The position numbers and the translations under genes were made by a program. Below, piece after piece: positions 51,243-62,000 of a DNA stretch of 64,000 nt (the first letter of the stretch is position 1; each line of letters starts with the position of its first letter). The stretch is from Desulfolinea sp050305405 (GTDB lineage: Bacteria; Chloroflexota; Anaerolineae; Anaerolineales; Villigracilaceae), in the NCBI GenBank assembly GCA_050305405.1, contig JBNLFG010000008.1, positions 145,659 to 209,658 of the forward strand, given 5' to 3'. Under the pieces are notes generated by a model. It worked only from the letters and a program-made list of their open reading frames with translations. It did not search any database and was not told the DNA's origin.

Positions 51243-53390
51243 ATGAGTTTCGCTGACCGGAAAGTTAGGCTTTTCTTTCTTGCACCTTTGTTGGGGGTCT
51301 TTTTTTGGCTATTCGAATCAGCAATGATGACCTTTATTTTTCAAGCTGACACATTCAAAGAGCAAGTCTTCCACCCATCCAAACATGAGATCTGGCAGCG
51401 ACTGCTTGCCATTCTCTTTATCTCCGCTTTTGCTTTTTACGCTGACGCCTTGGTCTCACACCAAAAGAAATTTGCCAACAGTCTCCAAAAAAGCGAAGAA
51501 AAATACCGCCACCTTGTGGAGCTTTCCCCCTATGCGGTTTTTGTACAAAAAGAAGAAAGCATCGTCTTTGTCAACTCCGCAGGCATGGCGCTCTTGGGGG
51601 CAAACGACATCGAAGAAATTCTAGGGAAGCCTATTTGGGCATTTCTAAACACAAAAGAACAAGAACCCATTCGGCAATATTATCTACAGTTAGAGAAGAA
51701 TGGCAAAAGCACCAAGTTAGAAGAACAGGAGTTTCTTCGTCTGGACGGGCAAATAATCGCCGCCCAACTTTCTGTCGCACCACTCTCTTATGCGGGTGAA
51801 CCGGCAACACAAACAATTGTGCAAAACATCAGTAAACGGAAGCAAGCCGAGGGTGAGTTAAGCAAGCTGCGGAAGGCTGTTGAAAGATCAGGGGACATTA
51901 TTTTCCTAACCGATCCGAACGGGCTGATCACATACGTCAATCCGGAATTTTATAAAGTTTATGGGTACACAGAAGAAGAGGTAATCAACAAGGTCACGCC
52001 CCGCATCCTAAAAAGTGGGAAATTATCTCCCAAAGATTACGAAGTCTTCTGGAAAAACATTCTCCGGAATCGAATTGTTAAGGGCACATGGATCAACAAA
52101 TGCAAAGATGGACGAATGATTAATGTGGAAGGCTCTGCAAGTCCGATCTTCGATGAGAACGAGAAGTTGATTGGCTTTTTAGCCATCCAACGCGACATTA
52201 CAGCGCGCTGTCTGGCAGAAGAGAACATCCAGCAGCGCAACAAAGAGCTGGCAACCCTGTATACAATTGCAGAAATTCTGGGACGTGGAGGCGATCTGGA
52301 CCAGATACTGGACGAGGCCCTCGGCGCTGTTCTGAAATTGGACTGGCTCGGTGGCGACACCGGCGGGACCCTCTGTTTGCTCGATGGCGCCAAGCAGACT
52401 TTTCGTCTGGTAGCGAATCGCGGCGTCCCCGATGAACATCCGTGTCTAATCACACCACCCAACCTGGAAGATTGCCTTTGCGGCATGGTCGTAGCTCAGG
52501 GAGATGTTGTCATCACCACCGACTCTAACGATGATGACCGTCCCTGGTATCAAACAAACTCAAATGACCATCGGGATATTTGCTTACCGATCAGCGCCTA
52601 TGGCGATATTGTGGGCACTCTCAGCATTCGCTTGCCAAATAGTCAGCCTGTCAGCGAAGCGGATATTGACCTGCTAAAATCTGTCACCGACCAAATCGGT
52701 TTAGCGATTAAGAATGCCCAACTTTGCCAGCTTAATCAGGAAGCAACCTTAGCCGAACGAGAACGGATTGCCAGAGAATTACATGACAATATGGGGCAGC
52801 TTTTAGGGTATGTAAATACGAAAGCGATGGCAGTGCGACTTTTCATTGAAAACGGCGAACTGGAGAACGCTCAGCGGAACCTGGCACAGCTTGAAGAGGC
52901 TGCCCAAGGGCTTTCTGTAGATGTGCGTAAAGCTATTTTGGATTTAAAAACTTCCGCTTCAGGTCATCTTTCGGGACGATTGGTCGATTCATTGGAAAAC
53001 TACATCGCGCGGTTCAATCGTCTTAGTGATCTCTATGTCAGCTTTGACTTTTGTGATGAGCTTGATAAGGTGGAGTTGAACACAGAAACAAAATTACAAA
53101 TTTTGCGCATCATGCAAGAAGCACTAAGCAATATTCGCAAACACGCCAAAGCAACTCAGGTTTCTGTTTCCATATCTTGCGATGATGACATACTTTCTTT
53201 GCAAGTTGTTGATAATGGCTGTGGCTTTGATCTGAATTCCGTTGAGAATACGGGTTTGCCCCGATTTGGTCTCAGTTCAATGCGGGAGCGAGCCGTATCT
53301 ATTGGGGGAGAATTGCGTCTTAATAGTAAGCAAGGGATAGGTACGACTGTTTCTGTTTTAAGGCCAATAGGAGAGAACAAAAGAGTATGA
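51243..53390 (+). CDS. PAS-PAS-GAF sensor histidine kinase, NarL/LuxR-partner type
   Basis: 715 residues. Two membrane helices at about 10-30 and 52-72, PAS 1 at about 80-200, PAS 2 at about 208-330, a GAF domain at about 345-500 containing several Cys (CLLDG, CLITP, CLCG), a HisKA_3 domain with His514 in ERIARELHDNMGQ, and an HATPase domain (DNGCGFDL, FGLSSMRERA). GAF and PAS domains of such kinases often bind haem or FeS clusters and sense oxygen or redox state; here this is inference. ATG at 51243 has AAAGGCGG 5 bases upstream. Four-base overlap with the regulator gene. Divergent from the NrfD module, a likely target. Confidence 0.92.
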   Translation: MSFADRKVRLFFLAPLLGVFFWLFESAMMTFIFQADTFKEQVFHPSKHEIWQRLLAILFISAFAFYADALVSHQKKFANSLQKSEEKYRHLVELSPYAVFVQKEESIVFVNSAGMALLGANDIEEILGKPIWAFLNTKEQEPIRQYYLQLEKNGKSTKLEEQEFLRLDGQIIAAQLSVAPLSYAGEPATQTIVQNISKRKQAEGELSKLRKAVERSGDIIFLTDPNGLITYVNPEFYKVYGYTEEEVINKVTPRILKSGKLSPKDYEVFWKNILRNRIVKGTWINKCKDGRMINVEGSASPIFDENEKLIGFLAIQRDITARCLAEENIQQRNKELATLYTIAEILGRGGDLDQILDEALGAVLKLDWLGGDTGGTLCLLDGAKQTFRLVANRGVPDEHPCLITPPNLEDCLCGMVVAQGDVVITTDSNDDDRPWYQTNSNDHRDICLPISAYGDIVGTLSIRLPNSQPVSEADIDLLKSVTDQIGLAIKNAQLCQLNQEATLAERERIARELHDNMGQLLGYVNTKAMAVRLFIENGELENAQRNLAQLEEAAQGLSVDVRKAILDLKTSASGHLSGRLVDSLENYIARFNRLSDLYVSFDFCDELDKVELNTETKLQILRIMQEALSNIRKHAKATQVSVSISCDDDILSLQVVDNGCGFDLNSVENTGLPRFGLSSMRERAVSIGGELRLNSKQGIGTTVSVLRPIGENKRV

Positions 53391-54067
53391 ACACAAAAGT
53401 CTTGGTTGCTGACGATCATTCCCTTTTTCGGGATGGTGTTGTCAGTTTACTGGGCGCGGCTGGCTTCAATGTCGTTGCAGAGGCTGGAGACGGAAAAACC
53501 GCAGTAAAAGAAGCCTTGCGTTTGAAACCGGACTTGGTGCTCTTGGACATCCACATGCCTGAAGGCGGGGGCTTGCGCGCTCTGCGAGAAATTCGTGAGA
53601 AACTTCCCGATGAAACCAAAGTCGTCATGCTGACCGTCTCTGAAGATAGCAATATTCTGGTAGAAGCTATTCAAAGCGGAGCACACGGTTATTTGTTGAA
53701 AAGCCTGAATGCCAAAGGCTTCCTTGCCAGCTTGGCGGGCGTACAACGTGGCGAAGCTGCCATGACACGTTCAACAATGACCGAATTGATGGGGGCGCTC
53801 GCTAACCCAAATCGTACCGACCCAAAAGGTCCTTCAGCCGAAGTTTTCGAGTTGCTCACCGAGCGCGAATTAGAATTATTGCAATTAGTAGCACTGGGGC
53901 TTTCCAATAAAGCGATTGCCCAACAATTGCATATTAGCGAGAACACCGTTAAATATCATATGAAAAACATCCTGCAAAAAACCAACTTACAAAACCGTAC
54001 AGAAGTGGCGGCCTATGCGTTAAGAAAAGGATTGGTGGATAACAGAACCAATACACTTGACGGGTAA
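53387..54067 (+). CDS. NarL/LuxR-family response regulator
   Basis: 226 residues: receiver domain with Asp54 in VLLDIHMP and Lys in LLKSLN, and a C-terminal LuxR helix-turn-helix (LTERELELLQLVALGLSNKA, then ENTVKYHMKNIL). Partner of the preceding kinase. Followed by a strong terminator. Targets probably include the divergent NrfD operon or the cytochrome genes downstream (inference). Confidence 0.95.
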   Translation: MNTKVLVADDHSLFRDGVVSLLGAAGFNVVAEAGDGKTAVKEALRLKPDLVLLDIHMPEGGGLRALREIREKLPDETKVVMLTVSEDSNILVEAIQSGAHGYLLKSLNAKGFLASLAGVQRGEAAMTRSTMTELMGALANPNRTDPKGPSAEVFELLTERELELLQLVALGLSNKAIAQQLHISENTVKYHMKNILQKTNLQNRTEVAAYALRKGLVDNRTNTLDG

Positions 54068-54096
54068 TTACTCAATAGACATATCTCCTCCCTGCT

Positions 54097-54135
54097 AAAA
54101 AGGGTAGTTTCTGTCACAAGAAAACTACCCTTTTT
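54097..54135 (+). terminator. Terminator after the NarL-type regulator
   Basis: Stem AAAAAGGGTAGTTT with AAACTACCCTTTTT, 10-base loop, rich in A before and T after. Confidence 0.88.
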
Positions 54136-54226
54136 GGTTTAAAAGTTTGTGCCTTTGAGGGTGTAAGCAACAAACCCCTTGTGCTATTCTTCACATATCT
54201 TTCTGACCAATTCTGAAAAGAAACCG

Positions 54227-54583
54227 ATGAAACCACCTGTACCTGTTGCTGTGCTCATGCGTAACTCCCTGCTTGCCGGAGGCATTGCCAGCCGCTTGCA
54301 GGAAAAAGACCATCTCTTTCGCGCAAGCCTCCTCGATATTACCGATCGGGAGGAATTGATCCTGCAACTGCTTGGCCTGGACCCCACCATCATCATTGTT
54401 GATGCGCAGGATAAATATTTGCTTGAGCAATTGCCACTGATTGAGTTACTAGAGATATTCCCCAAGACCCGCATCATCCAGGTTAATTGCATCAACGACG
54501 ATGTGCGTGTTTTCACCAGTGAAGAGTGGCAAGCACAAAAAACGGACGACCTGTTTTTAAAAATGCTGGAAGCCACCGCCTGA
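54227..54583 (+). CDS. Stand-alone receiver-like protein without DNA-binding domain
   Basis: 118 residues. The pattern (VAVLMRNSLLAGGIASRLQ ... IIIVDAQD ... PKTRIIQVNC) follows the first four beta-alpha units of a NarL-type receiver, with Asp in IVDAQD at the phospho-site position, but the paired acidic residues of the first strand and the conserved Lys are not evident. It is therefore a degenerate receiver or a binding adaptor. No output domain follows. ATG at 54227 is chosen over TTG at 54179. The next gene starts 17 bases after its stop, so it heads the TPR-NHL-cytochrome operon. Confidence 0.65.
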   Translation: MKPPVPVAVLMRNSLLAGGIASRLQEKDHLFRASLLDITDREELILQLLGLDPTIIIVDAQDKYLLEQLPLIELLEIFPKTRIIQVNCINDDVRVFTSEEWQAQKTDDLFLKMLEATA

Positions 54584-54600
54584 TTTTGGAAAAGGAACTT

Positions 54601-55569
54601 ATGATCGCAAAAATCAAAAAAGCGTTAAGTAGCCTCAACTTATCCACCCCGCAGGGCATTCAGAGAACAATCTGGCTTGTTGCTGCGGCGCTGACCGTTA
54701 ACGTGCTGCTCTTTGGTGGCTACTACTACTGGGATCGGTATGTCCATCTTGGCGACACATCTCAAGTCGAGATAAGCATCGCTGAGCTGGAAAAAGCAAT
54801 CCGCGATGACCCGAACGATCCGGAAAAGCGCGTCATGCTGGCGGAATATTATCTGAATTCCAACCTGCCCGCCAAAGCGCTCGAGCAAACCGATCAGGTT
54901 CTGGAAGCCTATCCGGAGAACGAGGGTGCCCTGCTCCTCTCCGGGATCGCTTTCGTTCGCCAGAAACAACCCGAGAAGGCGATTGATCCGCTTAAGCATT
55001 TTGTCTATCTGAGAAAAGACCTGCCACTCGCCAGTTCAGATAAAGCACTTGAAATGGCGTATTACTTCCTTGGGGAGAGTTACCTGAAAGTAGATCGTCC
55101 ACTGGATGCGATTGAGCCGCTTGAAGCTGCCATCCAGATCAGCGCCACAGATGCCGACGCACTCTACCAACTTGGGCTGGCATATAACGCGGCTGAAAAA
55201 CCGGAACAAGCGGTGGTCTTTTTCAGTCGAGCCGTACGTTTGGTGCCAGATTTTGTCGAAGCCTATGGCGGCATGATCGAAAGTTACACCACGCTTGAGC
55301 AGCCCGAATTCATTGCCTATGCACGCGGGATGCAGGCATTCTCTATGGGCGACTTTGAAACCGCTCGCACACATCTTGAATATGCCGCGCAAGTCTTGCC
55401 AGACCACAGCCCCACTTTTCTGGGGCTGGCGCTAACCTATGAGCAGCTTGAAGAATTTGATTACGCATTGATCGCGATCAATCATGCCCTTGAGCTTGAG
55501 CCAGAAAACTTTGCCGCCCAGCAAACTTTGGGGCGTCTGCAGGCGACTGTCACCGGGCAGGAGGGCTAA
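54601..55569 (+). CDS. Membrane-anchored TPR protein
   Basis: 322 residues. One membrane helix (about 22-44), then at least six TPR units (about 60-315), for example DPEKRVMLAEYYLNSNLPAKALE and TDADALYQLGLAYNAAEKPEQA. TPR domains with one N-terminal anchor often act as assembly platforms for exported complexes. AAAGGAAC precedes the ATG. Its stop is directly followed by the ATG of the NHL gene, so the two proteins are translationally coupled. A role in cytochrome assembly is an inference from position. Confidence 0.85.
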   Translation: MIAKIKKALSSLNLSTPQGIQRTIWLVAAALTVNVLLFGGYYYWDRYVHLGDTSQVEISIAELEKAIRDDPNDPEKRVMLAEYYLNSNLPAKALEQTDQVLEAYPENEGALLLSGIAFVRQKQPEKAIDPLKHFVYLRKDLPLASSDKALEMAYYFLGESYLKVDRPLDAIEPLEAAIQISATDADALYQLGLAYNAAEKPEQAVVFFSRAVRLVPDFVEAYGGMIESYTTLEQPEFIAYARGMQAFSMGDFETARTHLEYAAQVLPDHSPTFLGLALTYEQLEEFDYALIAINHALELEPENFAAQQTLGRLQATVTGQEG

Positions 55570-56751
55570 ATGAGCCTATACATTGAAGACAATCCAACCA
55601 GCGCGGATGAGAAAAGACGACGTTGGCTATTGCTCATCCTGCTCTTGTTGGCACTCCTTTTTATTATGGTTTCCTGCCTTTTTCTGCGCTACCTGCGTAA
55701 ACCGGAACCCCTGCCTGAAATGATCCCGGTTGTCGATCAGATGGATTATCCGCCCCACTATCTCTTCTCCATTTATGGGCTGGACAATCCCATAGGCGTT
55801 TCCATCTCGATGGATGGCGAACGCATCTTCGCCTCCGAGACAAATGGTGAGCGCCTGATCAAAGCCTTTGATCGTGAAGGTGGTGAGGCGCTTTTTGCGT
55901 TCGCTCCGCCACGCACCCACCCCGGAGAGCGGTCGCCGGTCTATATGGCAGTGGATTCGGCGAACAGGTTATTTGTCAGCGACCGCCTGCAACATGTAAT
56001 TTTCATTTACGACATCAATGGCAACCTGCTCGACGGCATCCTGACTCCGGACACCACCCTAAGCGAATATGTCGCAACCCAAACGGGAGTCCTGCCCGAA
56101 GGGAGCCGTTTTTTCTTCAACGCCTTTGAAGTCAATATCCACTACCAGAGACCCGGAGAGCAGGAGGAAACCCTGGCAATGCCCGAATTCGCTGATTGGT
56201 CCCCGCTAGGGATTTTCATCCAACCGAATGGGGCAATGCTCCTGACCGAAGTTGGCAAAGACGCCAACTTCGTCCGCCAACTTCCCGCCGACCTGATGAC
56301 TTCGACATCCTGGCAAAGTTTTTCCCCCACTGAAATCACCTTTGGGGCGGAAGGCGAAGGAGACGGCGAACTCCTCTTCCCCAATGTCGCAGTGACCGAT
56401 TCTCAGGGACGGGTCTACGTTTCAGATGGAAATAATGGGCGTGTTTCTGTCTGGAGTGCGGAGTTCGAATTTCTGTTCAACTTTGGGCGAGGGTCAAGCA
56501 ATGGTGCGCTTAATTTACCGCGTGGCATGGCCATAGATGATAGCGACCGTCTCTATATTGTTGATGCAGTTGGACAAAACGTCAAAGTCTACGATGTCTC
56601 AGGGGAGCAGCCCCATTTCTTATTTGATTTTGGCGAACTGGGAATAAACGATGGGCAATTCCAATATCCGAACGATATTGCGGTCGACTCAAGCGGTCGT
56701 TTATATATCGCGGACCGCGAGAATAACCGTATTCAGGTATGGTCTTACTAA
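55570..56751 (+). CDS. Membrane-anchored NHL-repeat beta-propeller protein
   Basis: 393 residues. A short basic N-terminus, one membrane helix at about 20-42, then a beta-propeller with repeated NHL units: NPIGVSISMDGERIFA, SPVYMAVDSANRLFVSDR, VAVTDSQGRVYVSDGNNGR, LPRGMAIDDSDRLYIVD and YPNDIAVDSSGRLYIAD. NHL propellers outside the membrane bind proteins or glycans and are often found beside multihaem cytochrome genes in metal-reducing bacteria. Partner of the TPR protein by operon position. Catalytic activity is not expected. Confidence 0.88.
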   Translation: MSLYIEDNPTSADEKRRRWLLLILLLLALLFIMVSCLFLRYLRKPEPLPEMIPVVDQMDYPPHYLFSIYGLDNPIGVSISMDGERIFASETNGERLIKAFDREGGEALFAFAPPRTHPGERSPVYMAVDSANRLFVSDRLQHVIFIYDINGNLLDGILTPDTTLSEYVATQTGVLPEGSRFFFNAFEVNIHYQRPGEQEETLAMPEFADWSPLGIFIQPNGAMLLTEVGKDANFVRQLPADLMTSTSWQSFSPTEITFGAEGEGDGELLFPNVAVTDSQGRVYVSDGNNGRVSVWSAEFEFLFNFGRGSSNGALNLPRGMAIDDSDRLYIVDAVGQNVKVYDVSGEQPHFLFDFGELGINDGQFQYPNDIAVDSSGRLYIADRENNRIQVWSY

Positions 56752-56862
56752 ACCAAATAAACCAAAGGAGGTCTTATTGAAATAGAGAACAATAGATTTA
56801 GAGAGTCCAGTTATCAGGTTGTGACTTCTCACAGCCCAACGTTTTGAACGGAGGACAATGCA

Positions 56863-57807
56863 ATGAAAAAAATCTTATGGATCATGGTACTTACTGTGAT
56901 CCTCGCGCTCGGAACAGCTTCCTTAACAAGCGCAAACGGCGGCCCGCATGGCGGATATACCGCCACAACCGATGCTTGCGCCGGTTGTCACCGTGCGCAC
57001 ACAGCATCAGGGCCAAACCTGCTCATTGAAACCGACACCTATACCCTGTGCATGACCTGTCACGGCAGTGCCGGCACGGGTGCAGACACGAACGTGGACG
57101 ATGGTCTTTACACCGCCAGCCGCAGCACAACGACTGTCGGCGCAGCGAATACCACTGATGGCGGAGATCTGCTTGGCGGTGGCTTCGTCAACTACGAAAC
57201 CAATGCCACCACATCCGCCCATGAAATGACCGGCGCCGGAAACACCAACGTCGCCTGGGGCAATGGTGTGGCACGCGGTGTCGGAGCAGCGATCACGGAT
57301 GCAACCTTTACGTGCGCATCCTGCCATGATCCGCACGGCTCAACAAACTATCGAATCTTGAACCTGACAATCAACGGCACAGCCGTCACGGTCACGCAAG
57401 TGGACGAAGCGGCAAAAGATTACGATGATGAGGATTGGCCGGATGACATGAGCGCGGTCTGTGTTGCTTGCCATGATAGTTATCACGACAACACCCTCGC
57501 CAAAGATGCCACTAGCTACACCCACAATGTCGATATGGCATTCGATGCTGGCATCAACAGCGGAGTGGACAACCCGGAGACAACGGGCTATGGCGGCTAC
57601 TATTTACCGCTGGCTGATACAGGCACCGGAGACTTGGTGGCCTGCAATACCTGCCACTTCTCACATGGTTCGTCCGCTGTGATGAGTGGCATTACCGATG
57701 GCGGCCCGGATGGAACAGGCTCCATCCCAGGCGATACAACAGCTTCAGATAGTGCATTACTACGACTTGACAATCGTGGTGTTTGCGAAGTCTGCCACCA
57801 GAAATAA
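56863..57807 (+). CDS. Six-haem c-type cytochrome, doubled-CxxCH type
   Basis: 314 residues. Cleavable signal peptide (ILWIMVLTVILALGTASLTSA near residues 4-24), then six CxxCH motifs: CAGCHRAH, CMTCH, CASCHDPH, CVACH, CNTCHFSH and CEVCH at the very C-terminus. The CxxCHxxH and CASCHDPHG patterns are typical of doubled-CxxCH exported cytochromes. Long Gly/Thr/Asp-rich segments separate the haems. The same haem-domain style occurs in the C-terminal part of the 1305-residue protein at 59049. Start has GGAGG upstream (GGAGGAC). Confidence 0.9.
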   Translation: MKKILWIMVLTVILALGTASLTSANGGPHGGYTATTDACAGCHRAHTASGPNLLIETDTYTLCMTCHGSAGTGADTNVDDGLYTASRSTTTVGAANTTDGGDLLGGGFVNYETNATTSAHEMTGAGNTNVAWGNGVARGVGAAITDATFTCASCHDPHGSTNYRILNLTINGTAVTVTQVDEAAKDYDDEDWPDDMSAVCVACHDSYHDNTLAKDATSYTHNVDMAFDAGINSGVDNPETTGYGGYYLPLADTGTGDLVACNTCHFSHGSSAVMSGITDGGPDGTGSIPGDTTASDSALLRLDNRGVCEVCHQK

Positions 57808-57931
57808 AAAAATGACAGCAGGGTAGGGGAGAGGCTATGCCTTCAGAAAGCTGCTCTCCCTTATCCCACTGTCGTGGGGGATTCTACCCCATCTCGGTGG
57901 CAAGACCTTCTCTAGGCTAAAAGGCGAATTC

Positions 57932-58456
57932 GTGGAAAAACGCTTTCAACATTCAACCGACCTGAACACTGCGATCCAAAAGCAGCCGATAACAGAAATG
58001 GCTTTCATGGTCATTCTGATGCTCGTTCTAACAGCTTGCTCAACCAACCTGTCAGCCAAGTTCGCCTCTTTGGAAGCGAATACCGCCTACACAGTTATGA
58101 CATCCCCTTGTTTCGATAGCGGATGTCATAGCGAATTATTAACACAGGAAGAAGAATATAAACATCGTCCATACGCAGACCTAAAATGTCTGGAATGCCA
58201 CGAAAATTACCACGACGCAGAAATACAACATGACTATTTGCAACATGATATTTTGCTATGTCTCACCTGTCACCCTGACAGCACTCTGGGAAACACGCAT
58301 CCTGTCGGAGAAGGGATCATAGATTCGAACACGGGCCAAATGATGACGTGCACCAGCACCTGTCACCTAAACCACACCGCTCCATACCCTTATCTATTGG
58401 TATTACCCGCCAGCGGGGAACTATGTATTTCATGCCATCAAGATTTTTTAGATTGA
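57932..58456 (+). CDS. Five-haem lipoprotein cytochrome with two non-standard haem motifs
   Basis: 174 residues. A lipobox LTAC (Cys36) follows a long polar N-terminus; ATG at 57998 would give a more usual signal length, but GTG at 57932 has AAGGCG upstream. Haem sites: CFDSGCH (CX4CH), CLECH, CLTCH, CTSTCH (CX3CH) and CISCH. Extra histidines (ENYHDAE, QHDYLQHD, LNHTAPY) could be distal ligands. Such spacing variants occur in some cytochrome c3 and NrfH-like proteins. Probably anchored by lipid on the outer face of the membrane, next to the HAMP protein. Confidence 0.82.
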   Translation: MEKRFQHSTDLNTAIQKQPITEMAFMVILMLVLTACSTNLSAKFASLEANTAYTVMTSPCFDSGCHSELLTQEEEYKHRPYADLKCLECHENYHDAEIQHDYLQHDILLCLTCHPDSTLGNTHPVGEGIIDSNTGQMMTCTSTCHLNHTAPYPYLLVLPASGELCISCHQDFLD

Positions 58457-58463
58457 GGTGAAT

Positions 58464-59024
58464 ATGAACAGGATTCTGCGAAAATTACGAAGAAAATATT
58501 TTTTGCCAGATAGTTCCCAGCCACGTTTATTGCTTGGTATTGAGTTGATCTTTTTTATCCTGCTGGTTATCTCCGGCTTTATTTTTTATCTTGTTGCTAA
58601 TCAGGATCTAACCGCCAGCTATTATCAGGCGCATCTAAAAATCAACAATCTTAGGAATATTTTATTGCCGACATTGATTGCTTTGAATCTGGCAGGATTG
58701 ATCGTCGGAGCCGTTCTGGCCTTGTTCTTTACGCATCGTATTGCAGGGCCACTTTATCGTCTAAGCCGGATCATGCGCAATATTGGCACAGGGAACCTGG
58801 ATCACGTTATTAAATTTCGTAAAGGGGATGAAATGAAAGAAATGGAAAGAGCTACGGAAACGATGCTGCTTGGACTAAACCAACGAATTCAGACAATCAA
58901 GAAGCGCAGCGATCACTTGGAAGAACTTGCAAAAACAGATGCTGCGCCAACAGCCCTGCGAGAGGAAATCAGCAGGCTGCAACAAGCGCTATCTGATTTT
59001 GTTCTTAGCGAAGAAGGTGGCTAA
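58464..59024 (+). CDS. Small two-helix HAMP-domain membrane protein
   Basis: 186 residues. Membrane helices at about 24-46 and 68-92, then HAMP (FFTHRIAGPLYRLSRIMRNIG) and a coiled-coil tail to the C-terminus. No kinase, cyclase or methyl-accepting domain follows. The HRIAGPLYR block is seen in short HAMP proteins linked to cytochrome clusters in other anaerobes. It may relay signals or help assemble the cytochromes. ATG at 58464 has GAGG 5 bases upstream. Confidence 0.8.
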   Translation: MNRILRKLRRKYFLPDSSQPRLLLGIELIFFILLVISGFIFYLVANQDLTASYYQAHLKINNLRNILLPTLIALNLAGLIVGAVLALFFTHRIAGPLYRLSRIMRNIGTGNLDHVIKFRKGDEMKEMERATETMLLGLNQRIQTIKKRSDHLEELAKTDAAPTALREEISRLQQALSDFVLSEEGG

Positions 59025-59048
59025 AGCCTTCTCTGCATTGAGAGAGTA

Positions 59049-62000
59049 ATGAACCTGACCGTCAACAAGAAAAAAACGAAAAACAAGCGCATCATCCATA
59101 TTGGGATGACTGCGCTTGTGCTGGCTTTATTCTTGCTGGGTAATGTCGCCCCAACACAGGCATCACCTTCCCTACAGGTGGGAGATGGCACAGTTTATGT
59201 TTGGTGGCTGGTACGTTTGGAAAATAATCAGGTCGCTTGCTCGCTGAATATTGCCCATGATGGGATGCCAAACGCATCAGAAGTGGAATCCGGTTGTGGA
59301 GCGGGGCTCCTGGCACAATGGAAAAACACCGAAGTTTGCGTGGCAGGAAATTCTTGCTCCGGGTTGTATTTACATTTGGCAAAACGAATTGAGCAGGCTT
59401 CCAACCTGCAGGATACGGTCTACACACGCCCCAGTTGGCTGCCGAAAACCAACCTTGTCGGCTCGATGGCGTTACTCTCCTACGCGGTCGATGAATCTTC
59501 ACTGGCAAGCAATCGTCCACTGCAACTTTTGGCAGGGAAGCTGATCCAGAGCGGGATGGTTTCAACGGCAGGCTGTTCGGGGAGCGGCATCCTGCTCACG
59601 GGCGCAGCGAACACGTGCGGGCAAGAGCGTGCCGCGGAGATCACCTATGAGTGGCAGAATCAATTCGATGCTGACATCCTGCTTGCCAGCGAGCAGACCC
59701 AAATCCCACCACATTTGTTGAAAAATCTCTTCATGCAGGAAAGCCAGATGTGGCCCGGTATCCAACGCAGTTCGACTTCGGATGAGTATGGACTCGGACA
59801 CATGACCGAAGCGGGTGCCGACACGCTCCTGACCTGGAATAGGCCCTATTTCGAATCGCTTTGCTCGCAGATGCTTGGTCCCGAGGCCTGTGCAGATGGC
59901 TACATCCTCCTGAATGCGGGCGAACGCGCCATCTTGCGCGGGATCGTACTCAAACAGGTCGGGGCGGAATGCGCCACCTGCCCGTGGAATGTAGACCTAC
60001 GTCTGGCACAAAAAAGTGTACCGATCTTTGCGCATACGCTCGTTGCCTACGCCGAACAGACCGGGCAATTGGTCTATAACGTGACGGAACGCAAACCATC
60101 TGATCTGGTCTATAGCGAGGATATGTGGCGTTTTACGCTGGCGAATTACAATGGCGGCTCGGCTTGTTTGGGCGCGGCCTTGCAGGCAACCCGTGAGCAA
60201 CGCAATCCGCTGGACTGGGTGCATGTTGCCCGAAATTTTGCGGAAGGCTGCCAGCAGGCAGTCACCTATGTGAACAAGATCAACGATGTTGATACAGGCA
60301 CATTGACACTACCCCCCACGCAGACAGCTTCGATCTTTGAACGCTGGCAAAATGCATTCAGCGCTGCGTATGTAAACCCGGAGCAAGTCAATGCGCCCCT
60401 CGTGCAAGTTGCGGCTGTCTCCGCGCCCCCGGCGAAAACACCCACAGCCAGCTTTGCTGCCGGAGAAATAGCACTGCAATTAAGCGACGGAGATTTTGAC
60501 CCAACCCTGCTACAAACCGTGAGCGCTGCGCTTAATATCCCGATCAGCGTTGCGGGACAAGTAGATGCCTTAAACACAACCTTACTCAGCGTCCCCGCAG
60601 GCAGCGAGACCGCTGTTCTGGCAGCCTTACAGCAGAACACGCACGTTCTCTCGGCAGAACCAAATTATCTTGTCCAAACCTTTCTTGAGCCTGATGACCC
60701 CGAATGGCATAAACAACCCTATTTGCAGGGGATGCAAATTCCTACTGTCTGGGATCTAACACTTGGCGACCCAAACACAATTACTGCGATCATTGATTCG
60801 GGCGTGGATACCGCGCATCCTGACCTTGCAATGCAGATCTGGCAAAACCCGGGCGAAACGGGCGTTGACGAAGCCGGTAATGAAAAGCAAAGCAACGGTT
60901 TTGATGATGACAACAACGGTTTCATTGACGACTGGCAAGGTTGGAACTTCAACGACCAGAACAATAACGTGCAGGACGATAATGGGCACGGCTCCTTTGT
61001 GGCGGGCGTAATTGGCGCAGCGACCAACAATGCCGAGGGCATTGCCGGTGTAGCAAGCGATTCGCGGATGATGATCCTGAAAGCCCTCGATGCCAACGGA
61101 TATGGCACCTACAACGACGTCGCCGCAGCGATCATTTATGCCGCCGATCAGGGCGCACAGATCATCAATCTCAGTCTCGGCAACACCGCCCACAGTGAAA
61201 TCTTGCAGGACGCAATCGATTACGCCGTCGCACGCAACATCGTCCTTGTGGCTGCTGCGGGCAACTCTGGCGACGAAACCATCTATTACCCGGCCGCATA
61301 TCCGCAGGTGATCTCGGTCGCCGCGCTGGAGCAAGATTACAGGCAGGCTTCATTCGCCACCTTCAACCCCACCGTCGAGTTGGCCGCACCGGGCGTCAAT
61401 ATCATCTCAACGGGGCTGGATGGCAGCTACAGCCGTAGCTCCGGTTCATCGTTGGCGGCAGCGCATGTCTCCGGGGCAGCAGCCCTTCTGCACAGCAACT
61501 TCTCCAACCCTGCCGACCTACGAATTGCTTTGCAATACAGCGCTCGGGATTTGGGTGACAATGGGCGGGATGAATTTTTTGGGTATGGACTGATCCAGTT
61601 GGATGATGCCCTGCATCTTGATCTGACCCTAATCCCAACGCCAACCCCGACAGTTCTCCCGCCAACGCCCGTGGGGACGCCTGCTTCCGGGGAAACGGAT
61701 ATCTACGCCTTTGCACCTGTTCCCACACCCACCCTCCCTGTTCCCGCCCCGACCAATATCCCATCAGCAGATGACCCGCACGTCGACTACAACGCCACCA
61801 CCGCAAGCTGCGCTGCCTGCCATCGTGGACACAACGCCGCAGATGCAATACTGCGCCGACAAACTCCTGAAGAAGAAACCTGTTTTGCCTGCCACGCATC
61901 GGGCGGCAGCGGCACGGATGTCGAAGCTGCCTTTGCGCAGACAAACACAGCTACACGCATTTTTCAACATGATATTTATGCAACCAACGGTGTCCATACC

